From Plectonema radiosum NIES-515 (GTDB taxonomy: Bacteria > Cyanobacteriota > Cyanobacteriia > Cyanobacteriales > Nostocaceae): 32,762 nt of DNA. Below, piece after piece: positions 25,836 to 32,762 of this stretch. Position numbers and translations under genes: made by a program. The notes beneath the pieces were generated by a model. The model was not told the DNA's origin. It did not search any database and worked only from the letters and a program-made list of their open reading frames with translations. The stretch covers positions 1-32,762 of the forward strand of contig NZ_JAOWRF010000085.1 of NCBI RefSeq assembly GCF_025753815.1. Direction: 5' to 3'. Each line of letters opens with the position of its first letter. The stretch's first letter is position 1.

Positions 25836-27185
25836 ATGCCATTTACAGTTTCAACTAAATACAATTTTTTACCCCGCTTTTATCGACTGGCGAGTGTGAG
25901 TGTGTTGTCTAATATGATGGTTCCCCTCGCGGGGTTAGTAGATATTGCCTTCTTGGGACATTTGGCAGATATCCGTCACTTGGCTGGGGTGATTTTGGCA
26001 ACTATCCTTTTTGACTACCTTTATCGGGTTTTAAAATTTATGCGGTCGAGTACTAATGCTCTGACTGCTCAAGCTGTAGGACTTGATGAACCTAAAACTG
26101 TATTATTGGCTGGATTAAGAAGTGGTTTGATTGCCTTAACAGTTGCTTTACTGATTTTACTATTGCAATACCCGATCCAGAAGTTTGGTTTTTTGCTGTT
26201 GAGTGGTTCTCCAGAAATTGAAGCCTCTGGGGTTGATTATTTCTCCGGACGGATTTGGGGCGCACCTGCTGTTTTGCTCAATTTTGTCCTATTTGGTTGG
26301 TTTCTTGGGCGGGAAATGAATGGTATAGTGCTGCTAATGTCCATTATTGGTAATGGTTCTAATGTGTTGCTTGACTATCTAATGATTGTCAAGTGGGGTT
26401 GGGAAAGTATGGGAGCCGGTTTAGCAACAGCTATCAGTCAGTATTTGGCATTATTGATTGGTTTGGTTGGGGTTGGTTTGACTATTGATTGGAAAGTGTT
26501 ACCAGCCGCAGTAAAAGACATGTTTGATTGGGTAGCACTTAAAGATACTTTTGCACTCAAGATGAATATTCTGATTCGATTTGTAGCCCTGATTTCTGCC
26601 TATTCTATCTTTACTAATCTGAGTGCGGTGCTAGGAACAGAAGTTTTAGCAGAAAACGGTTTGCTGTTGCAAATTGCTTTTTTGAGTCAGTTTGCAGTTC
26701 AAGGTATCGGGTTGACAACGCAAACGCTGACTGGCAATTTTCAAAGTAAGGGAAATAGAGAACAGATGATACCATTGCTAACTGTCTCTATAATGGCAAG
26801 TTTGGCGATCGCTTTACCCATTGCTTTTATATGTATTATTTTTCCAGACCAAGTTTTTGGGCTGTTGACTAATCATCCAGAGGTAAACACCAACATTAAT
26901 AGGTATACAATCTGGTTGTTACCTGTTTTAGTAATTACTGCGATCGCTTTCATTCTTGAAGGTTACTTTATCGGCTTAAAGGAAGGTGCAATCTTGCGTA
27001 ATGCCGTATTACTTGCCTTTTTCTTGGGTTTTATTCCCCTAGCGATCGCCGCTTGGTATTTCCAAAACAACCACCTCTTATGGGCAACTATTGTCTCTTA
27101 CATGACAACTCTTATGGTCGTACTCGGTGTATTTTTACCCCAGACATTAAACAATAAAAATCTTCACTTATCAGGCATCAACTGA
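25836..27185 (+). CDS. MATE-family transporter (DinF-like)
   Basis: The product is 449 residues from ATG 25836; a TTG at 25821 would add five. About 12 hydrophobic segments are spread over the whole length, and the N-terminus RLASVSVLSNMMVPLAGLVDIAFLGHL is the classic MATE/DinF opening, with RSSTNALTAQAVG in the first loop. MATE proteins use an ion gradient to expel organic cations or other compounds. They share a superfamily (MOP) with the Wzx flippases, so a role in moving lipid-linked glycans across the membrane is possible but not shown. It ends about 60 bases from the end of the convergent gene block on the opposite strand. Confidence 0.88.
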   Translation: MPFTVSTKYNFLPRFYRLASVSVLSNMMVPLAGLVDIAFLGHLADIRHLAGVILATILFDYLYRVLKFMRSSTNALTAQAVGLDEPKTVLLAGLRSGLIALTVALLILLLQYPIQKFGFLLLSGSPEIEASGVDYFSGRIWGAPAVLLNFVLFGWFLGREMNGIVLLMSIIGNGSNVLLDYLMIVKWGWESMGAGLATAISQYLALLIGLVGVGLTIDWKVLPAAVKDMFDWVALKDTFALKMNILIRFVALISAYSIFTNLSAVLGTEVLAENGLLLQIAFLSQFAVQGIGLTTQTLTGNFQSKGNREQMIPLLTVSIMASLAIALPIAFICIIFPDQVFGLLTNHPEVNTNINRYTIWLLPVLVITAIAFILEGYFIGLKEGAILRNAVLLAFFLGFIPLAIAAWYFQNNHLLWATIVSYMTTLMVVLGVFLPQTLNNKNLHLSGIN

Positions 27186-27242
27186 TATGATATAAGTTAT
27201 TTATTAACGTCTGCAATATACCTTTTTTGTCTAATTTAAAGG

Positions 27243-27551
27243 CTACTCAGTATTCACTTCAGAAACATTTGACACCGCAGAGCGAACAGCATTTATAAAG
27301 TTTTGGTAACGTTGGGCAGAAAAATCGAGGACACCTTGTCGCGCTGCGACTGCGGCATTACGGGCAAATTCTTGGTCGTCAAGATCATGGAGAATTGCGA
27401 TCGCACCTTGCATTTGCGTCATCATAGGGGTTAGCAATCCATTAATGGCGTCCGTAATCTATCCCTTCGGCATTGCGCGATTACCGATTTGACTAGTGCT
27501 ATCTGGAAAAAACTGGCGTATAGAGCGACTTTCATGTGGTTGACCTCTCAT
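27243..27551 (-). pseudogene. Broken glycosyltransferase family 4 C-terminal fragment
   Basis: A frame that begins at the ATG at 27551 reads through IGNRAMPKG, meets an amber TAG at 27461-27459, and continues as ITDAINGLLTPMMTQ to the end at 27243. The downstream part, with NGLLTP, AILHDLDDQEFARNAAVAARQGVLDFSAQRYQNFINAV, looks like the C-terminal end of GT4 enzymes (NGLLVPP... LLDDPELARRMGAAAR... FS). It lacks the catalytic core. A single-base change from TGG or CAG would explain the stop. It overlaps the end of the O-antigen ligase-like gene. It is probably a remnant of a deleted glycosyltransferase; a short functional protein started at TTG or ATG downstream of the stop is less likely. Confidence 0.5.
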
Positions 27552-29007
27552 TAAGTGCAGTTACGCCTTGATACTGATTAGGGGCAGTCATGCCTTGATG
27601 CTGATAGTATTTATGTGCTGCCATAGTTATAGCCAAAAATGACCAAAGAATCATGCCCGACAGACCAATCATAGCGCTATAACCAATTAGCTGGGCGGAG
27701 CAACTTATCGCAATGGCTCGAGCCGCACTCATAAAGCTATCGAAACGAACTTCAGAATATTTGCTTATAGTGAAAATTATCAAGATTAGCCCACCCAAAT
27801 AAGGAATGGCTCCAAACCAGCCCAAGGTGAAAAACATATCTAAAATACCGCTGTCAATGACCGCGACTTCTATTTGACCGGTTTCTTCGTTGAGCTTCCA
27901 AATATTTCCAAACCCATTACCCAAAGTGTTAGAAAGGGCTATATTAAGCTGTGTGTCATAGGTTTTTGATCTATCCCTATAGCTTTGATCCTCTTCGAGG
28001 TTGGAAAAACTTTCAAAACGAGCTGCTACAATCTTGGAAAATGGCTGGATAGTCAGTAATGGCAGGACACACATTACCATCACCAAGATGGTAATAAATA
28101 AGCGCATTTGAATACGTGCCTTTGCCGAACCCAGAATCATAATTATTCCTAATAACCAGCCCCCCCAGCAAGTACGTACTTGTGTAAATAAAAACGACAA
28201 GTAGCCAACCGTAGAGGCAGGAAAATTTAAAGGTCCAGAGCTTGTGAACAATAACAGCAGACCTGCTTGCATCACGTTTGCAAAGGGACCGGGTGAATGC
28301 ATTGTACTCCACACGCGGATACCAAAGGGTATTGGATCTCCAGCACTGGTCAGTTTTGATTGTAGGAGCCAAAACCGATCCCACTCAGGAGCTACGGCAA
28401 ATTGATATACACCGTAAGCTCCTGTAATCAACACGCACCAGAGGAATGTGCGTTGAATGTTCTGGCGGTAGCTGGGATAATCTCGCCAGTTTATAAATAA
28501 GTGAAAAGCTAACAAAAGGGGACTCAGCCAGTCTAGAAGGCTGCGTGCTACGGGAACTGGTTGGTTGTAAACCAGTCCGATGAGAAAGGCATAGAACACC
28601 CCTGCAAAAGTCAAAAGAAAAGGTAAGCCTCCTTGGCGATGGGCGCTGGGAAGGTATCGAAATAAGGTTCCGATGGTGACAAACACCACTAAGTAGGGTG
28701 CTACGAGCATCTGACGAGTTGGATCCCACCCGGCGCGAAGGTCAACTAAGCGGGTAACAAACGCGGAAAGAAACCACATCCACCAGGTAAAACCCAGATA
28801 GAGAATGGGATGGCGCAAGTATAAGAATACCGCCGTAACTAAAGCGGCTACAGGATAGACTAGGCGGAGGCTGGCTGCAGGACCAAGGTAACATGCCAAT
28901 GAAAGCAATATGAAGCCGAAGATTACTATCCAACCTTGTCGCGATCGCAATGAAGGAGAGTAGTTTCTTTTCAGAAAACTATTGAAAAGTATCTCATTGG
29001 AAGTCAC
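27532..29007 (-). CDS. O-antigen ligase/polymerase-like membrane protein (Wzy/WaaL type)
   Basis: This 491-residue protein starts at GTG and has about ten to twelve hydrophobic helices. A large soluble loop after the middle (about residues 335-385: RFESFSNLEEDQSYRDRSKTYDTQLNIALSNTLGNGFGN) is typical of Wzy_C/O-antigen ligase proteins, with the conserved arginine and GNGFGN-like turn. It should join or polymerise lipid-linked glycan units on the outer side of the inner membrane. Its start overlaps the GT2 stop by four bases (GTGA), which indicates translational coupling. The C-terminal tail carries a 9-residue tandem repeat (QGMTAPNQY/QGVTALNER). The gene end overlaps the pseudogene. Confidence 0.85.
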   Translation of the reverse strand: MTSNEILFNSFLKRNYSPSLRSRQGWIVIFGFILLSLACYLGPAASLRLVYPVAALVTAVFLYLRHPILYLGFTWWMWFLSAFVTRLVDLRAGWDPTRQMLVAPYLVVFVTIGTLFRYLPSAHRQGGLPFLLTFAGVFYAFLIGLVYNQPVPVARSLLDWLSPLLLAFHLFINWRDYPSYRQNIQRTFLWCVLITGAYGVYQFAVAPEWDRFWLLQSKLTSAGDPIPFGIRVWSTMHSPGPFANVMQAGLLLLFTSSGPLNFPASTVGYLSFLFTQVRTCWGGWLLGIIMILGSAKARIQMRLFITILVMVMCVLPLLTIQPFSKIVAARFESFSNLEEDQSYRDRSKTYDTQLNIALSNTLGNGFGNIWKLNEETGQIEVAVIDSGILDMFFTLGWFGAIPYLGGLILIIFTISKYSEVRFDSFMSAARAIAISCSAQLIGYSAMIGLSGMILWSFLAITMAAHKYYQHQGMTAPNQYQGVTALNERSTT

Positions 29008-29981
29008 GATGCATCTCCAGGGTGAAGGTAGTTTGTTGAAAGCTTTTTCAAGTAGCTACGGTGCTGTTGCCATGTCTGCCAACCCTGAGTTCGTCCACGC
29101 ATAGATGCCAGCAACTTCTGCCCCGCGAATCTGCCTTCTTTGGGCAAAAATCTTAGCCATTGCAAAAAACCGAAACAATCCTTTGTGCCAACTAATACTG
29201 CCCATACCACAAAAATCGCACGGCGTGTAGGTGGTAGATGCTCTAATAAAACTACTGTTTCATTATGGACTAAATTAACAAACGCAATTTTATTAAAATT
29301 GTTTCGCTGATCTTCATCAAACCGTTGTGCCGGATAGTGATCTACAGCAACGTTAGGATCGTAAATAATCTTCCAACCAGCTCGCTGCAACGTTAGAGTA
29401 AAGGACATTTCAAAATGTACTTGCGCTCCTGTACCTCGCATCCGTTCATCAAACCGCAATTGCCCAATCGCAAGGGTGCGTAAACTCATGTTCACTCCCT
29501 TAAGAACATCGACTTCGCGGGCTTCTCCTACTCCCAAGTGATGGTTCCCAATCACTCGTCCAAACCACTGCAACCGACCGACAACTTCACGGGATTCATC
29601 TTCGAGCTTACTGCTGTGGTGTACCCAGTCACGCCCACCGACTGCGCCGATTAGCTGATCTGAGATAAAATGAGCGGTAAGGCGTTCTAACCAATCAGGA
29701 TGAGGTGCCGCATCGTCATCAGTAATTGAAACAATGTCTCCCTCCACCGCTTCCAGTCCGGCGTTGAGAGCTGCTACTACCCCCGGAACAGTTACCTTTA
29801 CAATCTGTAGTGGCAGAATGCTGACTTTAAATTCTTCAAGAAATTGCCATGTTTCCGTGTCGATATCGCGGACAACGGCTAACACTTGAAAAGCTGGTCT
29901 GGTTTGTATTTCTAGCGCCTTAAGGCACCGCAATAGGTCCTTTTGACGGCGATAAGTGGGGATGAGAACGGTGTTCCTCAT
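29004..29981 (-). CDS. Glycosyltransferase family 2
   Basis: The 325-residue protein begins directly with the GT2 strand VLIPTYRRQKDLLRCLKAL. It has a DDD metal motif in SITDDDAAPHPDWLERL (88-90), GGRDWVHH, and GVNMSLRTLAI followed by FDERMRGTGAQVHFEMSFTLTLQRAGW, as in inverting GT2 enzymes that act on polyprenyl-linked glycans. A C-terminal hydrophobic stretch (AIFVVWAVLVGTKDCFGFL) may attach it to the membrane. Its first 62 bases overlap the upstream GT4 gene and its stop overlaps the ligase-like gene by four bases, so the three genes form one tightly coupled unit. All catalytic features appear intact. Confidence 0.92.
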   Translation of the reverse strand: MRNTVLIPTYRRQKDLLRCLKALEIQTRPAFQVLAVVRDIDTETWQFLEEFKVSILPLQIVKVTVPGVVAALNAGLEAVEGDIVSITDDDAAPHPDWLERLTAHFISDQLIGAVGGRDWVHHSSKLEDESREVVGRLQWFGRVIGNHHLGVGEAREVDVLKGVNMSLRTLAIGQLRFDERMRGTGAQVHFEMSFTLTLQRAGWKIIYDPNVAVDHYPAQRFDEDQRNNFNKIAFVNLVHNETVVLLEHLPPTRRAIFVVWAVLVGTKDCFGFLQWLRFLPKEGRFAGQKLLASMRGRTQGWQTWQQHRSYLKKLSTNYLHPGDAS

Positions 29982-31101
29982 TGTTGCTTAATTCCTCGAA
30001 TAGATCCACATAGGTTTGTGCCATAGTATTCCAACTATGTTGTTCGGCGATAGAGCGAGCAGCTTTACCCATTTTTTGCATTGTTGCGCGATCGCTCACC
30101 AAGGATAACAGTGCTGAAGCTAAAGCATCAATGTCGTCTGAGTCGGGCAAGACTACTCCACATTCTGGCGTAACTATATCGGCAGCGCCAGTTGTACCAG
30201 CAGTAATAACTGGTAAACCTGAAGCCATCGCTTCAATTACGACTAATCCAAAAGGCTCGTAACGTGATGGAAAAACCAGTAAATCTACTGCCTGCATAAT
30301 TTGGGCAATGTCATGACGATATCCCAGAAAATGCACTCGTTGACTCAACCCCAAAGACGCTGCTAATTGCGGGTACGGGCTATTTTCAGTCCCACCCACA
30401 ACCGTCAAATGTAGGTCGGGAACTTTCACCAAGGCATGAAGCACGGTATCTAAGTTTTTCCTGGGTGTACGGATATCGCCTGCAAATAGTGCTAAGGTGA
30501 CATTTTCTGGAAGACCCAATTTTTGGCGACTAGCTACACCTGGAGAAAATTCTTGCAAGTCAACTCCATTGACAATTACCCGAATATGCGATCGCGGCAC
30601 GCCAATATCTACTAATTCTTGCGCTACCCTCTGTGATACTGCGACGACAACTTTCGCTTTTTGGAAAGCTTGCTTTTCCCAACGGGCATTTAAAACAGTA
30701 TAAAGCCACTGGTAAAAGCTATAAAGGTCTCGGCGGTTTCGCGAAAGATGATATTGCGATCGCAGCCAGGAACTATGTACAAAATGTACCGCATTCACAT
30801 CAGAACCTGCCGTGGTTATTGCTCCGTTAACTTTTACCAAATCAACAGCAGAACAATTTTTCCGCAACCAACCTGCACTTTTGTTGGCAAAAATAAAATT
30901 ACGAATCAATTCACTTGGCAAATTTTTTACAGAAATATCAATCCAGTTTACTTTGCTACTTTGATGTAGTTCTTCTGCCACTTCTGTAGCCAATAATGTC
31001 AAGTGATGACCACGACGGATTACTTCTTTTGCAATCTCATAGTTCACACGTCCCTGACCATCACCTTTTTTTACTTGATGAGTAACGATACAAAGTTTCA
31101 C
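29920..31101 (-). CDS. Glycosyltransferase family 4
   Basis: The chosen start is the GTG at 31101 (393 residues). An AAAGGA purine stretch lies about nine bases upstream of it, while the earlier GTG at 31119 would have none. The protein reads LCIVTHQVKKGDGQGRVNYE at the N-terminus. Further on come NGVDLQEFSPG, FAGDIRTPRKNLDTVLHAL, LTVVGGTENSPYPQLAASLGL, VHFLGYRHDIAQIM and the E-x7-E block FPSRYEPFGLVVIEAMASGLPVI. It is a complete retaining GT-B glycosyltransferase. Its last 62 bases also encode the start of the GT2 gene, a long overlap. The donor sugar is unknown. Confidence 0.92.
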   Translation of the reverse strand: MKLCIVTHQVKKGDGQGRVNYEIAKEVIRRGHHLTLLATEVAEELHQSSKVNWIDISVKNLPSELIRNFIFANKSAGWLRKNCSAVDLVKVNGAITTAGSDVNAVHFVHSSWLRSQYHLSRNRRDLYSFYQWLYTVLNARWEKQAFQKAKVVVAVSQRVAQELVDIGVPRSHIRVIVNGVDLQEFSPGVASRQKLGLPENVTLALFAGDIRTPRKNLDTVLHALVKVPDLHLTVVGGTENSPYPQLAASLGLSQRVHFLGYRHDIAQIMQAVDLLVFPSRYEPFGLVVIEAMASGLPVITAGTTGAADIVTPECGVVLPDSDDIDALASALLSLVSDRATMQKMGKAARSIAEQHSWNTMAQTYVDLFEELSNNEEHRSHPHLSPSKGPIAVP

Positions 31102-31187
31102 ACTCCGTCTTCCTTTCACTTAAATTACTCAAGTTTGACCACTAAATTCTTACCCTAATTCTGATTTTGCAAATCTAATTAACCCCC

Positions 31188-32180
31188 TTATTTGGCTTTT
31201 TTTAAGAAGTGATTAGCTAACTGTTGCGGAGTAAAGCTGAGAGTTAGTGCTGCGATGGTTCGCAAGTTAAATTTTTGCTCGTTAAGCGCACACCAAAGAT
31301 AAGGACGTGCTTGGGCAACCTGTTGGGTTCGCAGCAAACCAATAGCCAAAGTTGTATGAGCTTCTAACCATTTATCCTTAAAGTGTGACTTAAACTCCTT
31401 TAATCTCTCATCTTCCATAAACCGCTCATAACAAAATATTTCATTTTGTGCTTTGCGGATTTTTGCATGAGCATCTCGACTACCACTAAGCATGGTATCA
31501 GTTTGCTCATGGGCGCGATAACAAGTTAGTCGTTCTGAATAATAATAAGTTCCATGACCAGATATAGAGCACATGTATGCCAGATATATATCCCACATAC
31601 CACCAACTTCAGGAGGAATACTATCCCAATCAACAAAATCATTGCGAATCACACAAGCTGCGGCAGTAGGTATACTTTTATCTACTAACCCGATTTTGAC
31701 TAAATTTTGATGAACTCCTTGTGCAAGCTGGTCACGTTTATAACTGCGTGTATTTTCTTCAGTCCCAGCATCATCAATTACGCCATTTGCATCTATAATA
31801 TATTGATCGCAAAAAGCTAAAATTAAATCTGGATGTTCTTCTAACGGTGGAATAAGCTTTTCTAAAAAGTCTTCGTTCCACATATCATCGTCATGGAGAC
31901 TGGCTACGTATTTTCCTCGTGCCATTTGAAATGCGTGCATTTGATTAGCAAACATTCCGACATTTGTTGGCTGTCTCCAATATCTAATGCGTGTATCACT
32001 AAAAGATTCAATTATTGCTTGAGTATTTGTTGTACTGCAATTATCAGAAATGATAATCTCAATGTTTTGATAAGTCTGCTGAACAGCACTAGCGATCGCC
32101 ACTTTCAGATACTCTGGTCTATTATAAGTTGGTATAATGACGCTAATTAGAGGTTTTTTTAAGTTATAATTCTCCATCAT
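31188..32180 (-). CDS. Glycosyltransferase family 2
   Basis: This 330-residue enzyme starts LISVIIPTYNRPEYLKVAIASAVQQTYQNIEIIISDNCS, the standard GT2 nucleotide-binding strand and loop. It has the DDD motif in ASLHDDDMWNEDFLEKLIPPLEEHPDLILAFCD (97-99) and a C-terminal helical part with LTLSFTPQQLANHFLKK. Two ATG codons are adjacent at the start (32180 and 32177); the difference is one residue. It follows the edge glycosyltransferase after 44 bases and precedes the GT4 after 86 bases on the same strand, in line with one operon. It should act in the cytoplasm on lipid-linked intermediates. Confidence 0.93.
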   Translation of the reverse strand: MMENYNLKKPLISVIIPTYNRPEYLKVAIASAVQQTYQNIEIIISDNCSTTNTQAIIESFSDTRIRYWRQPTNVGMFANQMHAFQMARGKYVASLHDDDMWNEDFLEKLIPPLEEHPDLILAFCDQYIIDANGVIDDAGTEENTRSYKRDQLAQGVHQNLVKIGLVDKSIPTAAACVIRNDFVDWDSIPPEVGGMWDIYLAYMCSISGHGTYYYSERLTCYRAHEQTDTMLSGSRDAHAKIRKAQNEIFCYERFMEDERLKEFKSHFKDKWLEAHTTLAIGLLRTQQVAQARPYLWCALNEQKFNLRTIAALTLSFTPQQLANHFLKKAK

Positions 32181-32224
32181 AATTTTAGCTCCTAACCATT
32201 TATATCTAAATTTGGCTGTCTGAC

Positions 32225-32762
32225 TTATTTTCCAACTGTTAAATACTTCTCTTGTTTTAAATTGTCTGTTATTTCATTTTGATGAATTGTCTCTAAAAAA
32301 CGTAATGCTGTGGGTCCAGGGCTATAATGTTCAAGTGCCCAAAGTCTACCTTGGGTAGCGATTCTTTCGATAATTTCTGGATCGTTAGCTATTCTATCTA
32401 CTGCTTCTTGTACGTTGTCTAAGTCAATTCCAATGTAATGGCGCCAATTTTCTGGCATAACTGGAAGTCCAATTCCATATTTATCAAAATCCACATGAAA
32501 GGTAGCACATCCGGCAGCTAATGATTCCCAGAATCGCCAACTATCCCATTGCACAACTCTGTTTGTTTTTAAATTCAGCTTGATCAGAACTTGCTTGACA
32601 ACACGATTAATTACGTTGCCTGGATTTTTAGGCCAAGGTGGTACAAAAAATCCCCCAAAGCCAGCACAGGCAGCTGATTTTTTTAAGCGATCGTAGTAAC
32701 TTGGATAATGCCGTTTACCCGTTTGCAACCAATGGAGATAATGATAAGGATCTGCTGTAGGG
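32225..32762 (-). CDS. Glycosyltransferase-like protein, 5' end missing
   Basis: The frame is open from the right edge and continues upstream of the first possible internal start (TTG at 32728), so the true N-terminus lies outside the window. About 178 residues are visible. They include GFGGFFVPPWPKNPGNVINRVVKQVL, QWDSWRFWESLAAGCATFHVDFDKYGIGLPVMPENWRHYIGIDLDNVQEAVDRI, and IATQGRLWALEHYSPGPTALRFL. The block RFWESLAAGC and the Pro-Glu-x-Trp-x-x-Y pattern resemble the C-terminal donor side of CgeB/GT-B-type glycosyltransferases, with the helix pair ending in HYSP as in such proteins. It is the promoter-proximal visible gene of the minus-strand cluster. Confidence 0.7.
   Translation of the reverse strand, partial: PTADPYHYLHWLQTGKRHYPSYYDRLKKSAACAGFGGFFVPPWPKNPGNVINRVVKQVLIKLNLKTNRVVQWDSWRFWESLAAGCATFHVDFDKYGIGLPVMPENWRHYIGIDLDNVQEAVDRIANDPEIIERIATQGRLWALEHYSPGPTALRFLETIHQNEITDNLKQEKYLTVGK

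Noticed and set aside
27243-27437. Stand-alone 64-residue protein started at TTG 27437
   Set aside because: The frame continues upstream through an amber codon into more protein-like sequence and the content matches only the end of a GT4 enzyme, so a broken gene is more likely.

Overview
The window looks like chromosomal DNA of a filamentous, probably heterocyst-forming cyanobacterium (Nostocales-like). The signs are many GCGATCGC (HIP1) octamers, a heptanucleotide tandem repeat of the STRR type, several interspersed palindromic repeats, moderate-to-low GC, a PatA-type response regulator and two TPR proteins with the 34-residue NRG/AIADYNxAL pattern. Genus and species cannot be fixed from this sequence. 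All family names come from reading the translated sequence; no database search was run.

Layout. (1) 1-8061 is mostly housekeeping and regulatory: a small two-helix membrane protein (+), an exported SH3-type protein (-), then on the minus strand pheT, a YCII-domain protein and a 15-repeat TPR protein, and further right a PATAN-REC (PatA-like) response regulator. The gaps hold palindromic repeats. (2) 8674-12464 (+) is a three-gene signalling unit: a vWA protein with an intact MIDAS, a PP2C-type phosphatase, and a protein kinase-like protein that continues into a zinc ribbon, a membrane helix and TPRs. This is the TerY-P triad. (3) 12465-13020 is a gene-free gap with a 46-base imperfect palindrome, a GC-rich, strongly foldable block that could be a structured RNA, and the AT-rich leader of the next operon. 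(4) 13021-25408 (+) is a surface-polysaccharide locus: RfbF (CDP-glucose synthesis), an LhgO-like FAD oxidase, a GT8 and a GT2 glycosyltransferase, an SDR epimerase/dehydratase, a PhyH-type 2-oxoglutarate dioxygenase, an RmlC-like 3,5-epimerase, an NAD(P)-dependent oxidoreductase with a SAF-like tail, a GT4 and a Wzc-like co-polymerase/BY-kinase. A MATE/MOP-family transporter follows (25836-27185). (5) 27243-32762 (-) runs tail-to-tail towards it: a broken GT4 fragment, an O-antigen ligase/polymerase-like membrane protein, GT2, GT4, GT2, and a glycosyltransferase-like gene cut by the right edge.

How they may work together. Blocks 4 and 5 together supply sugar activation and modification, at least seven glycosyltransferases, a polymerase/ligase candidate, a chain-length regulator with kinase and an MOP-type transporter, so they resemble most of a Wzx/Wzy-type exopolysaccharide system. 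No RfbG-type dehydratase, initiating phosphoglycosyltransferase or outer-membrane exporter lies in the window. The most notable items are the TerY-P triad with its membrane/TPR-fused kinase, the possible structured RNA at 12541-12700, the non-canonical CDP-sugar gene set, and two families of short inverted-repeat elements.
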